Shown here: in pieces, positions 1 to 8,423 of the stretch
How the letters are laid out: each line of letters opens with the position of its first letter
Position numbering within the stretch: the first letter of the stretch is position 1
The notes under the pieces: model-generated
Databases searched by the model: none
Seen by the model: only the letters and a program-made list of their open reading frames with translations
What the model was told of the DNA's origin: nothing
Translations under genes and position numbers: made by a program
Assembly: GCA_020633335.1 (NCBI GenBank)
Contig: JACKDU010000003.1
Location: 620,001-684,000 of the forward strand
Source: Myxococcales bacterium
Lineage (GTDB): Bacteria > Myxococcota_A > Polyangia > Nannocystales > Nannocystaceae
DNA length: 64,000 nucleotides
Direction: 5' to 3'

Positions 1-1
1 T

Positions 2-493
2 GATTCGAGGATTCGTGCCCGGCCCCGGAGAGGCGCCCTCGGGGCGCTCGTCGCGGTCGTCGTCGGTGGCTTTGTGAGCCTCGCTAGCCTCGCGGGCTGC
101 GGCTCGGAGATGGATCGCGCGGTCGACGACTACGTCGCGGCCCGCGAATCGCGCGGCGCCACCTTCTGCACCTGCTTCTACGAGCTCATCGGCTACGACG
201 AGGAGGCGACCTGCACAGACGCCTACAAGTTCTCGTCGACCGAGATCGGCTGCCTCAAGGGGATCTTCGAGGATCGCGAGGATCCCGGGGAGCACGACCG
301 CTTCTCGTCGAAGCCGGCGATCGAGTGCCTCGCCACGGTCGAGCGGGAGTACGAGCGCTGCCTCAACGCCCTCAAGTGCGAGGACCTCGAGGGCCTCGAC
401 GAGTGCATCAGCGACTACAACGACGCCATCGTCGAGTGCCCGCGGCTCAGCGAGGACGACACCGAGGACTTCGACAATTGTCTCCTCCTCTGA
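2..493 (+). CDS. Cys-rich secreted lipoprotein, 5' end outside the window
   Basis: The frame is open from the window edge, so the true start lies upstream; an internal GTG at 74 would remove most of the signal peptide. The visible N-terminus is Arg-rich, followed by a hydrophobic core and the lipobox LAGC, which marks a lipoprotein anchored after Lgt/Lsp processing. The mature part (about 130 residues) is acidic and holds 10 further Cys, often spaced like small disulfide-rich modules (FCTC at the start). No family is recognised. Its end overlaps the likely TTG start of the next gene, so the two are probably one operon. Confidence 0.75.
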   Translation, partial: DSRIRARPRRGALGALVAVVVGGFVSLASLAGCGSEMDRAVDDYVAARESRGATFCTCFYELIGYDEEATCTDAYKFSSTEIGCLKGIFEDREDPGEHDRFSSKPAIECLATVEREYERCLNALKCEDLEGLDECISDYNDAIVECPRLSEDDTEDFDNCLLL

Positions 494-3009
494 CGCGGCG
501 GCATCGCGGGCGCGGCCTCGCGGTCGCGGTCGCGGTCGCCCTTGCGGCCTGCGGCGGCGAGCCGCGGCCGCCGGTCGAGTACGTGGTCGACCTCGCCGAG
601 GACGTGCCGATGACCGGCGTCGACGACCCGAACTTCGCCGAGCTCGACGTCGTCATGCGCCAGTTCCTCAAGTGGCGCTGCGGCGGCGCCGGCACCCTGG
701 CGATCTCCTACAGGGGGCGGCGGGTCTACAAGCGCGGCTTCGGGCGGATGCGCGGGCGGGCGACCGAGACCCTCTACGAGGGCTGCGGCGACGACGAGTC
801 GAACCCCTACGATCCGGACGCGCCGCTGGTCGAGCCCGACGCGCCGATGTACATCGGCAGCCTCTCGAAGGCGCTCGCGGCCGCGACCGTCCGGCGCCTC
901 CTGGAGGAGCGCCTGGAGGCGCGCCCGGAGCTCCGCCCGCCGGCCTGCGAGGGCCCGATCTGCGCGTGCGAGGAGCCGCCCTGTCCGGGCTCCGTCGCCG
1001 ATCTCGTCCTCCTCGATCCGGCCAACGATCTCCTGCCGGAGTCCATCGCGGCGATCCTCCGCGGCGACGCGCCGGTGCCGGTCCCCCAGAGCGGGGATCC
1101 CTGCGCGAGCGGTCACGATCCGGCCTTCGCCGATCCTCGCTGGCGCGAGATCACGATCGGCAACCTGATCTCCCACCAGGCCGGCCTCTTTCGCAGCGGC
1201 AGCGGCTTCCAGGACGCCGACGACGGGGTCGTGCCCTCGCTCGCGGTGCTCCGCGGGTACACCGACGAGGCCGCCTGGGCCGCCGAGGACGCTGACCTCC
1301 GCGCCGATCCGGGGCTCGCGGCGGCGATCGAGGGCGCGCGCGCCTGGGTGGCGGAGCGCGAGGGCGGCGCGCCGGTCTACTTCGTCAACTTCTACAACGC
1401 CCTCGCCGGCGAGCGCCCGGTCGACGAGCTGATCAAGGTGTCGGCGGGCCTCTGCCTCGACTACTCGCCCGGGGTCAGCGGCATGTACGGCGACGAGGAC
1501 GGCGTCTACGAGCTCCTCGGGCAGCAGGGGGAGTACTCCAACTTCGCGCTCGGGGTGATCGGCCGGGTGATCGATCACCTCGAGGAGGCGCGCACCGGTG
1601 GGCACTACCTCCCCGATCTCGGGCACCCCGAGGAGCATGCGGCGTCGTCGCTCGGGCAATTCCTCGCCGAGGAGCTCGGGATCACCGAGGGCGTCGCGAG
1701 CCCCGAGGGGATCACCATGGCCCAGGGGATCCAGCCCGATCCGACGGGGCGGCCGCTCTACACCCCGACCCCGCGGATCTGGTCGTCGGGCACCTTCGCC
1801 CCCGAGAGCGGGGATCTCAAGCGCCCCTACTGCGTGTGGCGGGACGGGGAGTGCGACTTCCGAACCTGGCTCAAGGGCCGCGACGGCGACGTCAACCTCC
1901 GGCCGAACGTCGCGTTTGAGATCGTCGCGCCCGACGAGGGGGAGGGCTTCCGCAAGGTCGCCGCTTGGGCGACGAGCCCCCACCAGATGGCGGCCGCAGG
2001 GGCGCTCGTCGCCGAGGGGCCGGCCTACCTCGCGTTCTCGAACAAGTACCGGATCTCCGCCTCCTCGCGCTTCCTCGACAACGGCAACGGCGAGCTCCGG
2101 GAGCGCTGGCCCGACGACGAGCCGGGCGGCCACAACGGCTCGATCGGCGGCGGCTACTCGTTCATCTTCCAGCTCGTCGAGGACATGGTGATCCGCTCCT
2201 TCCCGCCCCGCGTCGACGGCCACCTCGTCGACGACTGGGAGCACCTGCGGGCCGAGCGGATCGAGATCCCGGCGGGCGTCGATCTCTTCGTCGCCGTCAA
2301 CCAGCGCGAGGATCCGCGCTGCCTCAATCAGCTCGGCGACGGCTGCTCGCGCGAGTACGGGCTCCTCCGCAACTTCGTCTACTGGGGCCTCGCGCAGGTC
2401 GACTGGTCGGCGGTCGAGGCGTCGATCGCCGCCCAGCGCTTCGAGGTGCGGGGGATGGCGATCGACGCGGGCGCGGCCACGCACCTCTGGTTCGCCGACG
2501 ACAACCACCGCGCGCTCGCGGGCCCGCCGCCCGAGCGCTTCGCTCGCCCGGAGGTCGATGACGTGGCCGATGGAGTCGCGCCCTACGCGTTGCCCTCGAC
2601 CCGGATCGGCCCCGATCTCCTCGGCGCGGCCTTCGACGCCCAGGGGCGGGTGCATGCCTGGTACAGCGACGGGCGCGTCAGCGTCGGCGAGGCGCTCGAT
2701 CTCGGGGCGACCGTGTCGCCGGTGCCCTTCAGGCTCGCGGAGGCGCACGGGGTGGGGGACCTGGTCGCCCTGGCGATGAGCCCCGACGGGCTCGCCCACG
2801 CCTGGTACGCCGACGGCACCTGGAGCGCCGGAACGCCGACCGAGCTCGCTGCTTCGGGGGGCGGGACCTACAGCTTGCCGGAGGGGCGGGCGGCGGCCGA
2901 CGTCGCGGCGATCGCCTTTGATCCGACGGTCGAGGGCGCGGTCTGGGTGCTCTTCCGCGACGGCGCGATCGAGCTCGGGCAGGTCGACGATCTCGGCGCG
3001 GCGCCCTGA
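478..3009 (+). CDS. Serine hydrolase (beta-lactamase/PBP class C-like) lipoprotein with C-terminal WYxDG repeats
   Basis: About 843 aa. The start is placed at TTG 478, 9 nt after a GAGGA ribosome site; it gives a short Arg-rich n-region, an alternating Ala/Val core and the lipobox ALAAC (Cys25). Class C beta-lactamase/D-Ala carboxypeptidase motifs follow in order: SLSK (S128, K131), YSN (Y353) and HNG (H552) in place of KTG, so an active esterase, peptidase or beta-lactamase-like enzyme is plausible. The last 200 residues hold about four repeats around HLWFADD, HAWYSDGR, HAWYADGT and VLFRDG, spaced about 60 residues apart, like propeller blades. Substrate is unknown. It overlaps the preceding lipoprotein gene by 16 bp, which suggests coupling. 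Confidence 0.8.
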   Translation: MSPPLTRRHRGRGLAVAVAVALAACGGEPRPPVEYVVDLAEDVPMTGVDDPNFAELDVVMRQFLKWRCGGAGTLAISYRGRRVYKRGFGRMRGRATETLYEGCGDDESNPYDPDAPLVEPDAPMYIGSLSKALAAATVRRLLEERLEARPELRPPACEGPICACEEPPCPGSVADLVLLDPANDLLPESIAAILRGDAPVPVPQSGDPCASGHDPAFADPRWREITIGNLISHQAGLFRSGSGFQDADDGVVPSLAVLRGYTDEAAWAAEDADLRADPGLAAAIEGARAWVAEREGGAPVYFVNFYNALAGERPVDELIKVSAGLCLDYSPGVSGMYGDEDGVYELLGQQGEYSNFALGVIGRVIDHLEEARTGGHYLPDLGHPEEHAASSLGQFLAEELGITEGVASPEGITMAQGIQPDPTGRPLYTPTPRIWSSGTFAPESGDLKRPYCVWRDGECDFRTWLKGRDGDVNLRPNVAFEIVAPDEGEGFRKVAAWATSPHQMAAAGALVAEGPAYLAFSNKYRISASSRFLDNGNGELRERWPDDEPGGHNGSIGGGYSFIFQLVEDMVIRSFPPRVDGHLVDDWEHLRAERIEIPAGVDLFVAVNQREDPRCLNQLGDGCSREYGLLRNFVYWGLAQVDWSAVEASIAAQRFEVRGMAIDAGAATHLWFADDNHRALAGPPPERFARPEVDDVADGVAPYALPSTRIGPDLLGAAFDAQGRVHAWYSDGRVSVGEALDLGATVSPVPFRLAEAHGVGDLVALAMSPDGLAHAWYADGTWSAGTPTELAASGGGTYSLPEGRAAADVAAIAFDPTVEGAVWVLFRDGAIELGQVDDLGAAP

Positions 3010-3028
3010 GACTACGGCGCGCTCGCAA

Positions 3029-3042
3029 TGTCCTCAGGGACA
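3029..3042. repeat. Short palindrome TGTCC-N4-GGACA (dispersed family)
   Basis: TGTCC, spacer TCAG, GGACA: a perfect 5-bp inverted repeat in the 53-bp gap between two converging genes. It is one member of a family seen at several other gene ends in this window (13979, 14032, 25206, 25605, 28367, 36045). Confidence 0.6.
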
Positions 3043-3062
3043 GGTTGGTGTGGCGGCGAAGG

Positions 3063-3929
3063 TCAGCCCGCGCGGAGCTCGATCTCGCCGTGAAAGACCA
3101 GCGTCGCCGGCCCCTCCATGACGATCGAGGCGCCGTCGGCCGGCACGCGGATCGCCAGATCGCCGCCCGGGAGGCGGACGCGCAGGGGCTCGCCGGCCTG
3201 GGCGAGGCCGCCGAGGACGGCGGCGGCCGCGGTCGCGCAGGCCCCGGTGCCGCAGGCCTCGGTGATCCCGCAGCCGCGCTCCCAGACCCAGAGGGTGATC
3301 GAGCCGTCGCCTTCGATCCGCGCGAGCTCGACGTTGGTCCGATCGGGGAAGAGCGGGTCGACCTCGATCGCCGGGCCGAGGGCGCGGGCGAGCGCCTCGG
3401 GGTCCTCGGCCGCGCCGACGAAGGCGATCGCGTGGGGGTTGCCGACCGAGATCGCCTGGAAGCGCCGGCCCTCGCCGGCGGCGGGCTCACGGGGGCCGAG
3501 GTCGCGGGCGATCCCCATCTCGATCGCGACCCGGGCGCGCCGGCGATCCTCGTCGAGGGTGATCGTGCAGGGACGGAGGCCGGCGTCGGTGGCGACCGTC
3601 ATCGTCGTCGCGCCGGTGTCGACGGCGAGGAAGTGGGCGACGCAGCGGAGGCCGTTCCCGCACATCTCGGGGCGGGAGCCATCGTGGTTGATGACGATCA
3701 TCGAGGCGACGGCGTCGACGCCCTCGGGCGGCGGGGCGACGACGAGGATCCCGTCGCCGCCGACGCCCCGGCGTCGATCACAGATCGCGGGGGCCGCCGC
3801 CTGCAGCGCGGCGAGGTCCCTCGCCCAGCCCGCGCGCGCGCGCCAGTCGACCAGGAGGAAGTCGTTGCCGAGGCCCTCGACCTTGGTGAAGTCGAGGCGC
3901 ATCGGGCCGCCGATCGTGCCGGCGCTCAC
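3063..3929 (-). CDS. dapF: Diaminopimelate epimerase
   Basis: DapF interconverts LL- and meso-diaminopimelate in the cytoplasm, the last step before lysine and peptidoglycan precursor supply. The 288-aa product has both catalytic Cys motifs: MCGNGLRC (C90) and EACGTGAC (C226), each in the conserved family context. The GTG start at 3929 is preceded by AGGAG six bases upstream, and that site overlaps the secG stop; the internal ATG at 3902 has no ribosome site. It is the last gene of the minus-strand group pgk-tpiA-secG-dapF. Confidence 0.95.
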   Translation of the reverse strand: MSAGTIGGPMRLDFTKVEGLGNDFLLVDWRARAGWARDLAALQAAAPAICDRRRGVGGDGILVVAPPPEGVDAVASMIVINHDGSRPEMCGNGLRCVAHFLAVDTGATTMTVATDAGLRPCTITLDEDRRRARVAIEMGIARDLGPREPAAGEGRRFQAISVGNPHAIAFVGAAEDPEALARALGPAIEVDPLFPDRTNVELARIEGDGSITLWVWERGCGITEACGTGACATAAAAVLGGLAQAGEPLRVRLPGGDLAIRVPADGASIVMEGPATLVFHGEIELRAG

Positions 3930-3938
3930 CCTTCGCTC

Positions 3939-4550
3939 CTACGGGGTGCCCTCGGCGGGAGCAGCGGGCGCGTCACCCGCGGGGGCGTCGCCAGCGGGCG
4001 CGTCGCCAGCCGGGGCGGCCTCGTCCGAGGGCGCGTCGGCGGGGGCGTCACCCGCGGGCGCGCCCTCGCCGGTCTCGCCCACCGCCTCGCCGGCGGCCTC
4101 GGCCGCGGCGTCGCTCTCGGTCTCGGGCTCGGCGTCGGTCGGCGCCGCGAGGTCGCTCGGCATGATCGCCTGGGCGTCCACGCTGCCGGCGTTCGGGAGC
4201 GGGAGGGGGTTGGGGCCGATCCGCTCGTAGTTGATCTCGCCGCCGCCGTCGCTCTCCTCGACCCCCGCGAGCTCCTGGCTCTTGTCGCGGAGTCGGGCCG
4301 AGCCGGAGTGTGCGCTCGCGTAGGCGAGGAAGAGGACGCTGCCCATGAACGCGGCCGCGAAGCCCTGGGTGAGCTTGGCCATGAACTCCGAGGCACCGCC
4401 GCCGCCGAAGACGCTCTGGCTCGCGCCGCCGCCGAGGGCCGTGCCGAGGCCGCCCTTGCCCGCCTGGAGCAGGATGATCAGCACCATCACGATCGCTACG
4501 GGGATGTAGATGTACGTGACGATGGTTTCGAAGATCGCGAGGATGTCCAT
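3939..4550 (-). CDS. secG: Protein-export membrane protein SecG with long Ala/Asp/Pro-rich tail
   Basis: SecG is the small partner of SecYE in the inner-membrane translocon. The first 80 residues fit the family: helix at about 8-30, the conserved linker LLQAGKGGLGTALGGG followed by a Gly-rich FGGGGA stretch, and a second helix at about 62-80. At 203 aa it is far longer than usual SecG (75-120 aa). The extra tail from about residue 90 is acidic and Ala/Pro-rich and ends in repeats of AGDAP. The ATG lies two bases after the tpiA stop, so translation is probably coupled; tpiA-secG adjacency is common in bacteria. Confidence 0.93.
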   Translation of the reverse strand: MDILAIFETIVTYIYIPVAIVMVLIILLQAGKGGLGTALGGGASQSVFGGGGASEFMAKLTQGFAAAFMGSVLFLAYASAHSGSARLRDKSQELAGVEESDGGGEINYERIGPNPLPLPNAGSVDAQAIMPSDLAAPTDAEPETESDAAAEAAGEAVGETGEGAPAGDAPADAPSDEAAPAGDAPAGDAPAGDAPAAPAEGTP

Positions 4551-4552
4551 GG

Positions 4553-5350
4553 CTACTCGGTCGCGGCGCTCTGGATGATGCTGAGGAACGAGGCGGCGTC
4601 AAGCGAGGCGCCACCGACGAGGAATCCGTCGATGTCGCCGGCGGCCATCAGCTCGGCCGCGTTGCCGGGCTTGACACTACCACCGTAGAGCAGGGATCTG
4701 TCAGCGCCGCTCTGACCGTAGTGGGCGGTCAGCCAGGTGCGGATCCGGTTGTGCATGGTCGAGGCGTCCCCCGGGGTGGCGGCGACCCCGGTCCCGATCG
4801 CCCAGACGGGCTCGTAGGCGATGATCAGGCGCCCGTTGATGTGCTCGGGCTTGAGGTGCGAGAGCGCCTGGGTGAGCTGGGCGAGGACGTGGGCCTCGTG
4901 GTTGCCAGCCCGGCGGACCTCGAGGGGCTCGCCGACGCAGAGGATCACCCGGAGGCCTGCGTCAAGCGCGCCGCGGACCTTGCTGGCGATCAGCGCGTCG
5001 CCCTCGCCGAAGTGGCTGCGGCGCTCGGAGTGGCCGATGATCGCGCCATTTGCGCCAGCATCCTTGAGCATCGTCGGGCCGACCTCGCCGGTGAACGCGC
5101 CGCTCTCCTGGGCCGCGCAGTTCTGGGCGAAGAGCCAGAGGGGCCCGGCCGGTCGGGTCCACGGTCGGACCGCGTCGAGGGCGACGAAGGTCGGGGCGAT
5201 GCCGACGTGGACGGTGTCGTCGCGGTCGAGGAGCTCGTCCGGGAGCTGGCCGACGAGGGTGCCCGCGAGGGTCTCGGCCTGGGCCCGGAGGAGGTGCTGC
5301 TTCCAGTTGCCGACGACCCAGCGGGCCCGCGGCTCATCGAAGGTGTTCAT
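4553..5350 (-). CDS. tpiA: Triosephosphate isomerase
   Basis: Interconverts dihydroxyacetone phosphate and glyceraldehyde 3-phosphate in glycolysis and gluconeogenesis. The 265-aa protein has the full TIM catalytic set: NWK (K17), GHSERR (H107) and YEPVWAIGTG (E180), plus the phosphate-binding GGSV loop near the C-terminus. The ATG at 5350 follows GGAG with seven bases spacing and is preferred over an upstream GTG at 5377 that would overlap pgk. It lies 23 bp after pgk and 2 bp before secG. Confidence 0.96.
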   Translation of the reverse strand: MNTFDEPRARWVVGNWKQHLLRAQAETLAGTLVGQLPDELLDRDDTVHVGIAPTFVALDAVRPWTRPAGPLWLFAQNCAAQESGAFTGEVGPTMLKDAGANGAIIGHSERRSHFGEGDALIASKVRGALDAGLRVILCVGEPLEVRRAGNHEAHVLAQLTQALSHLKPEHINGRLIIAYEPVWAIGTGVAATPGDASTMHNRIRTWLTAHYGQSGADRSLLYGGSVKPGNAAELMAAGDIDGFLVGGASLDAASFLSIIQSAATE

Positions 5351-5373
5351 CGTCGTTCTCCAGCTCTCTCGGC

Positions 5374-6597
5374 TCACCCGCGGAGGAGGACCGCCACGCC
5401 GGGCAGGACCTTGCCCTCGATCATCTCGAGCGAGGCGCCGCCGCCGGTCGAGATGTGGCTGATCTGATCGGCGACCCCGGACTCCTGGATCGCCGCCACG
5501 CTGTCACCGCCGCCGACCACGGTGTAGCCGGGGCTGGCCGCGACCGCGCGGGCGACCGCCAGGGTGCCGTGGGCGAAGACGGGGTTCTCGAAGAGCCCCA
5601 TCGGCCCGTTCCAGAAGACCAGCGCGGCCCCGCGGAGCACCGACGCGAAGAGGGCCTCGGTCGAGGGGCCGATGTCGAGGGCCATCGCCTTCGGCGGGAG
5701 GTGGACGTCGTCGGCGAGGACGACCTCGGCCGCGCGGGCGTCGAGGCCCTCGCCGATCCGGAGGTCGACCGGCAGGAGGAGGCGGATCCCGCGGGCCTCG
5801 GCCTTGGCGGTGACGCTTCGGCACTCGCTGAAGCGATCGCCCTCGAGGAGCGAGGCGCCGAGCTCGGCCCCGCGGGCGGCCAGGAAGGTGTTGGCCATCG
5901 CCCCGCCGATCACCAGGCTGTCGCCGTCGCGGAGGCGATCGAGGACCGCGAGGAGGACCGGCAGCTTGTCCGAGATCTTGGCGCCGCCGACGATCGCCAC
6001 GAAGGGGTGCTCGGCGGCCGCGACCACCCGTCCGAGGGCCGCGACCTCGGCCGCCAGGAGCATCCCCGCGGCCCGATCGCGGACCAGCTCGGGGAGGCCG
6101 ACGATCGACGCGTGGGCCCGGTGCGAGGCGCCGAAGGCGTCGTTGACGTAGGCGTCGCAGAGGTTGGCGAGGGCCTGGGCGAAGGCGGGGTCGTTGCTCT
6201 CCTCGCCCGGGTGGTAGCGGAGGTTCTCGAGGAGGACGATCTGGCCGGCGCGGTTGTCGAGGCAGAGCTTGGTGACGCCGTCGCCGACCACCTCGTCGGG
6301 GACCCGCACCTCGCACTCGAGGAGCTCCGCGAGGCGGGCGCCGACCGGGACGATCGAGTACTTCGGGTTCGGCTTGCCCTTCGGGCGGCCGAGGTGGGAC
6401 GCGAGGATGAGCCGGGCGCCGCGGGCCTGGAGCGCGCGGATCGTCGGCAGGGCGGCGCGGATCCGGGTGTCGTCGCGGATCGTGCCGTCGCTCTCCTGGG
6501 GGACGTTGAAGTCGACGCGGACGAAGACGCGCCGGTTGTCGACGTCGAGCTCGTCGATCGACGGGAGGCGGGGCGATTCAAGGGGCGCCTGGGCCAT
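5374..6597 (-). CDS. pgk: Phosphoglycerate kinase
   Basis: Transfers phosphate from 1,3-bisphosphoglycerate to ADP in glycolysis. The 407-aa length is normal. The N-terminal RVDFNVP motif, the SHLGRPKG substrate loop, the VGGAKISDK segment and the C-terminal GGGDS motif are all present. The ATG at 6597 is preferred; an upstream TTG at 6609 would overlap the likely -10 element. It is the first gene of the pgk-tpiA-secG-dapF group. No gap gene is next to it in this window. Confidence 0.96.
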   Translation of the reverse strand: MAQAPLESPRLPSIDELDVDNRRVFVRVDFNVPQESDGTIRDDTRIRAALPTIRALQARGARLILASHLGRPKGKPNPKYSIVPVGARLAELLECEVRVPDEVVGDGVTKLCLDNRAGQIVLLENLRYHPGEESNDPAFAQALANLCDAYVNDAFGASHRAHASIVGLPELVRDRAAGMLLAAEVAALGRVVAAAEHPFVAIVGGAKISDKLPVLLAVLDRLRDGDSLVIGGAMANTFLAARGAELGASLLEGDRFSECRSVTAKAEARGIRLLLPVDLRIGEGLDARAAEVVLADDVHLPPKAMALDIGPSTEALFASVLRGAALVFWNGPMGLFENPVFAHGTLAVARAVAASPGYTVVGGGDSVAAIQESGVADQISHISTGGGASLEMIEGKVLPGVAVLLRG

Positions 6598-6605
6598 GGC
6601 GCAGA

Positions 6606-6634
6606 CCAATACCGGCGGCCGGGCGGCAAGTCCA
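6606..6634 (-). promoter_or_regulatory. Candidate promoter of pgk operon, near-leaderless
   Basis: On the minus strand TGGACT, a 17-base spacer and TATTGG stand 8 bases before the pgk ATG. The hexamers are only fair matches to sigma70, but the position fits the short-leader pattern seen at many genes here. Confidence 0.35.
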
Positions 6635-6663
6635 CCGGCGCGCGCGTGAGCTTGCAGCCGCGC

Positions 6664-6852
6664 CTACTCGGCGGCGGCGAGGCCCTGGGGGGCGTTGGAC
6701 GTCCGGATGTCCTTGCTCACCAGATCGAGGAGCTCGGAGGAGAGCCCGATGATCTGCTCGGCCGAGTACCCCTGCTCCCGCATCTGCCGGAAGAGCGAGC
6801 GGGCGAGGATGCTCAGTGCGCGGGGTTTGGCGCTGGTCTCGATCGGCTGCAT
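6664..6852 (-). CDS. Small conserved-looking protein of unknown function
   Basis: A 62-aa product beginning MQPIETSAKPRAL, ATG at 6852, with GAGGGA touching the start and AGGGAG nine bases before it. The middle (residues about 12-45) is predicted to be helical, with the segment YSAEQIIGLSSELLDLVSKDI. The longer open frame to 6981 has a different, Cys/Trp-containing composition and is unlikely to be translated. No family is recognised. It reads in the same direction as the pgk group but sits in its own unit. Confidence 0.55.
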   Translation of the reverse strand: MQPIETSAKPRALSILARSLFRQMREQGYSAEQIIGLSSELLDLVSKDIRTSNAPQGLAAAE

Positions 6853-7181
6853 TCCCTCAGTCTCCCTACAGGGCCCCCAAACGAAGCAAGGGACATGCGC
6901 GACCGAGGCGGGAGCTGGAATCTGAGTAGTTACGAGGTGTTCGAGGACTTTGCCGCAGGTCCAAAGCTGCCAAGTGTGCACCCCGCTGCGCAGCTTTCAG
7001 GGTTCTCCGTGTGCAGCTAGGTGCACAATGTGAAGCCCAGACAGCGCTTCTGCGCGCGCTCCGGCGCCTCTCGCGTGGGGTCGCGCCCGCGGTGGGGGGC
7101 GTGCGAGGGGCAAAGTCGCGCCTCCTGCGGCGCGCCAGATCGACGCCTGAAGCTGGGGGACTTCATCCCCGCTCGCCGCGC
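6853..7181. other. 329-bp intergenic region of lower GC
   Basis: This stretch is visibly poorer in G+C than its surroundings, most clearly around 6890-7060. It holds a perfect palindrome GCTGCGCAGC at about 6983-6992 and a wider inverted pair GTGCACC/GGTGCAC flanking it. It must carry the promoter of the 62-aa gene on the minus strand, but no convincing -35/-10 pair is seen. A 41-codon plus-strand frame from about 6895 is not convincing. Confidence 0.4.
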
Positions 7182-7547
7182 TCACGCCTCTTGCTGCTGG
7201 GGATCGAAGGCGATCTCACCCGAGAGGAAGCGGAGGAGGACGTCGAGGCGCTGCCAGAGCTCGACCGGCATCTGCCCGAAGGCGGCGCCGATCTGGAAGT
7301 GACCCTCGGTCCGCGTGCTCCAGAGGATCTGCCCGGGGATCACCAGCGTCTCGCTCTCGAAGCGCTCGAGGATCAGGCGGAGGTGGAGGTTCACCTCGCT
7401 CCCCGGCGCGACCGGGAGCTCGGTGAGCACACAGACGCCGCCGGTCGTGATCTCGCGGGCGAGCCCGGGGACCGACGAGCGTCCGATGATCTCGATGGTG
7501 GCCTCGAGATCGCAGGTGAAGCGCGGGTTCAGCGGAGGGGCGGCCAC
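7182..7547 (-). CDS. PilZ-domain protein
   Basis: A 121-aa single-domain protein resembling PilZ, the small beta-barrel that binds cyclic di-GMP or acts in motility and envelope control. Seen: an N-terminal NPRFTCDLEATI (degenerate RxxxR region), REITTGGVCVLTE (degenerate D/NxSxxG), and the later barrel strands LVIPGQILWS and FQIGAAFGQM. Both ligand motifs are weakened, so c-di-GMP binding is uncertain and it may belong to the non-binding PilZ class. The GTG start lies 8 bases after a TATCCT -10 element with TGG before it, so the mRNA may be leaderless. Confidence 0.75.
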   Translation of the reverse strand: MAAPPLNPRFTCDLEATIEIIGRSSVPGLAREITTGGVCVLTELPVAPGSEVNLHLRLILERFESETLVIPGQILWSTRTEGHFQIGAAFGQMPVELWQRLDVLLRFLSGEIAFDPQQQEA

Positions 7548-7555
7548 GGCAGCCG

Positions 7556-7564
7556 AGGATACCA
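7556..7564 (-). promoter_or_regulatory. Extended -10 promoter element of the PilZ gene
   Basis: Minus-strand TGG-TATCCT directly followed by 8 bases and the GTG start; no clear -35. It predicts a leaderless or nearly leaderless transcript. Confidence 0.45.
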
Positions 7565-7595
7565 GAGATCGGCCAGCGGCGAGCGGCCGGGCGGC

Positions 7596-8423
7596 TCAGG
7601 GCTCGGGTCCGCGGACGTGGAGCCCGGTGAGGCCGTGGAGGAGCGCCTCGAGCTCGCGGATCCGCAGCCGGCGGGCGAGGTCGCCCTCGCCGGGGCTCTC
7701 CTGGAGCTCGGCGAGGAGCTGGAGGCGCTCGAAGTAGAGCTGGGTCACCCGGACGAGGATCTGCTCGCGCGCGAGGGCCATGTCGACCATCGCCCGGGCC
7801 GCTCGGAGCTCGTTGGGATCAAAGATCAGGCGGTCGAGCTCCCAGGCGACCCGGACCCGATAGATCTGACCTGCGCCCGCGTCCTGCGAGAGCTCGTCGG
7901 CGGTCCCTGCCGCCTGATCGAGCTGCCAGGCCTGGTCGCGGCGGACGTCGATCTCGCCGCGGACGGTCGGCAGGGCCGCGGCCGCGCGGGCGCGGGCGAG
8001 CCAGCGACGGGTCGTCCGCGGATCGACCGTGGCGCGGCGGAGGGCGGCCTCCTGGAGCTCTTCGATCGTCGGCGTGGTCGCGCCGACGAGATCACGCTCG
8101 ATCGTCGACGGGGCGCGGGTTGGCGGCGGGCGCTGGGGCTCGTGCCCGGCCGCGGGTGCTTCGGCGGGGGGAGGAGCGTCGGGCGGGGGAGGGCTCGCGC
8201 TCATGACCTCGTCGACCGGCGGGCGCACGGGTGGCGCTGGCCGACGCGCAGACGCCCGCGCGCGTCGGGTCGATCGACCCGGCGGTCGACGGGGGCCCTC
8301 CGCGGCTGGCGCGTCGCTCGTCGACGGCCCCGTCTCCACGCCTGTCCACATGGACATGTCGTATCGGGCATTCATGGTAGGGAGGCCGAGCGCGAGCCCG
8401 GCGACGAGCGTCGCCGCGATCAT
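7596..8423 (-). CDS. Secreted proline-rich and helical protein of unknown function
   Basis: A 275-aa product. The ATG at 8423 follows a strong GGGAGGGG ribosome site and overlaps the stop of the upstream gene as ATGA, so the two are translationally coupled. A short hydrophobic N-terminus (IAATLVAGLALGL) looks like a signal peptide. Residues about 30-115 are Pro/Ala/Arg-rich and probably disordered. The C-terminal 150 residues have heptad-like helices with FDPNELRAARAM and YFERLQLLAELQ, somewhat like the helical barrel of TolC-type proteins; that likeness is only suggestive. Confidence 0.65.
   Translation of the reverse strand: MIAATLVAGLALGLPTMNARYDMSMWTGVETGPSTSDAPAAEGPRRPPGRSTRRARASARRPAPPVRPPVDEVMSASPPPPDAPPPAEAPAAGHEPQRPPPTRAPSTIERDLVGATTPTIEELQEAALRRATVDPRTTRRWLARARAAAALPTVRGEIDVRRDQAWQLDQAAGTADELSQDAGAGQIYRVRVAWELDRLIFDPNELRAARAMVDMALAREQILVRVTQLYFERLQLLAELQESPGEGDLARRLRIRELEALLHGLTGLHVRGPEP

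Noticed and set aside
415..2799. 794-codon minus-strand frame opposite the serine hydrolase
   Set aside because: Arg/Ala/Glu-rich shadow; the plus strand has catalytic motifs in the right order.
6895..7020. 41-codon plus-strand frame starting MRDRGGSWNLSSYEV
   Set aside because: No ribosome site, no recognised family, and it lies in a region that should carry minus-strand promoters.
8343..8356. TGTCCA-CA-TGGACA palindrome resembling the dispersed family
   Set aside because: It lies inside a coding region, has a 2-base instead of 4-base spacer, and encodes ordinary residues (DMSMWTG); kept out of the family.
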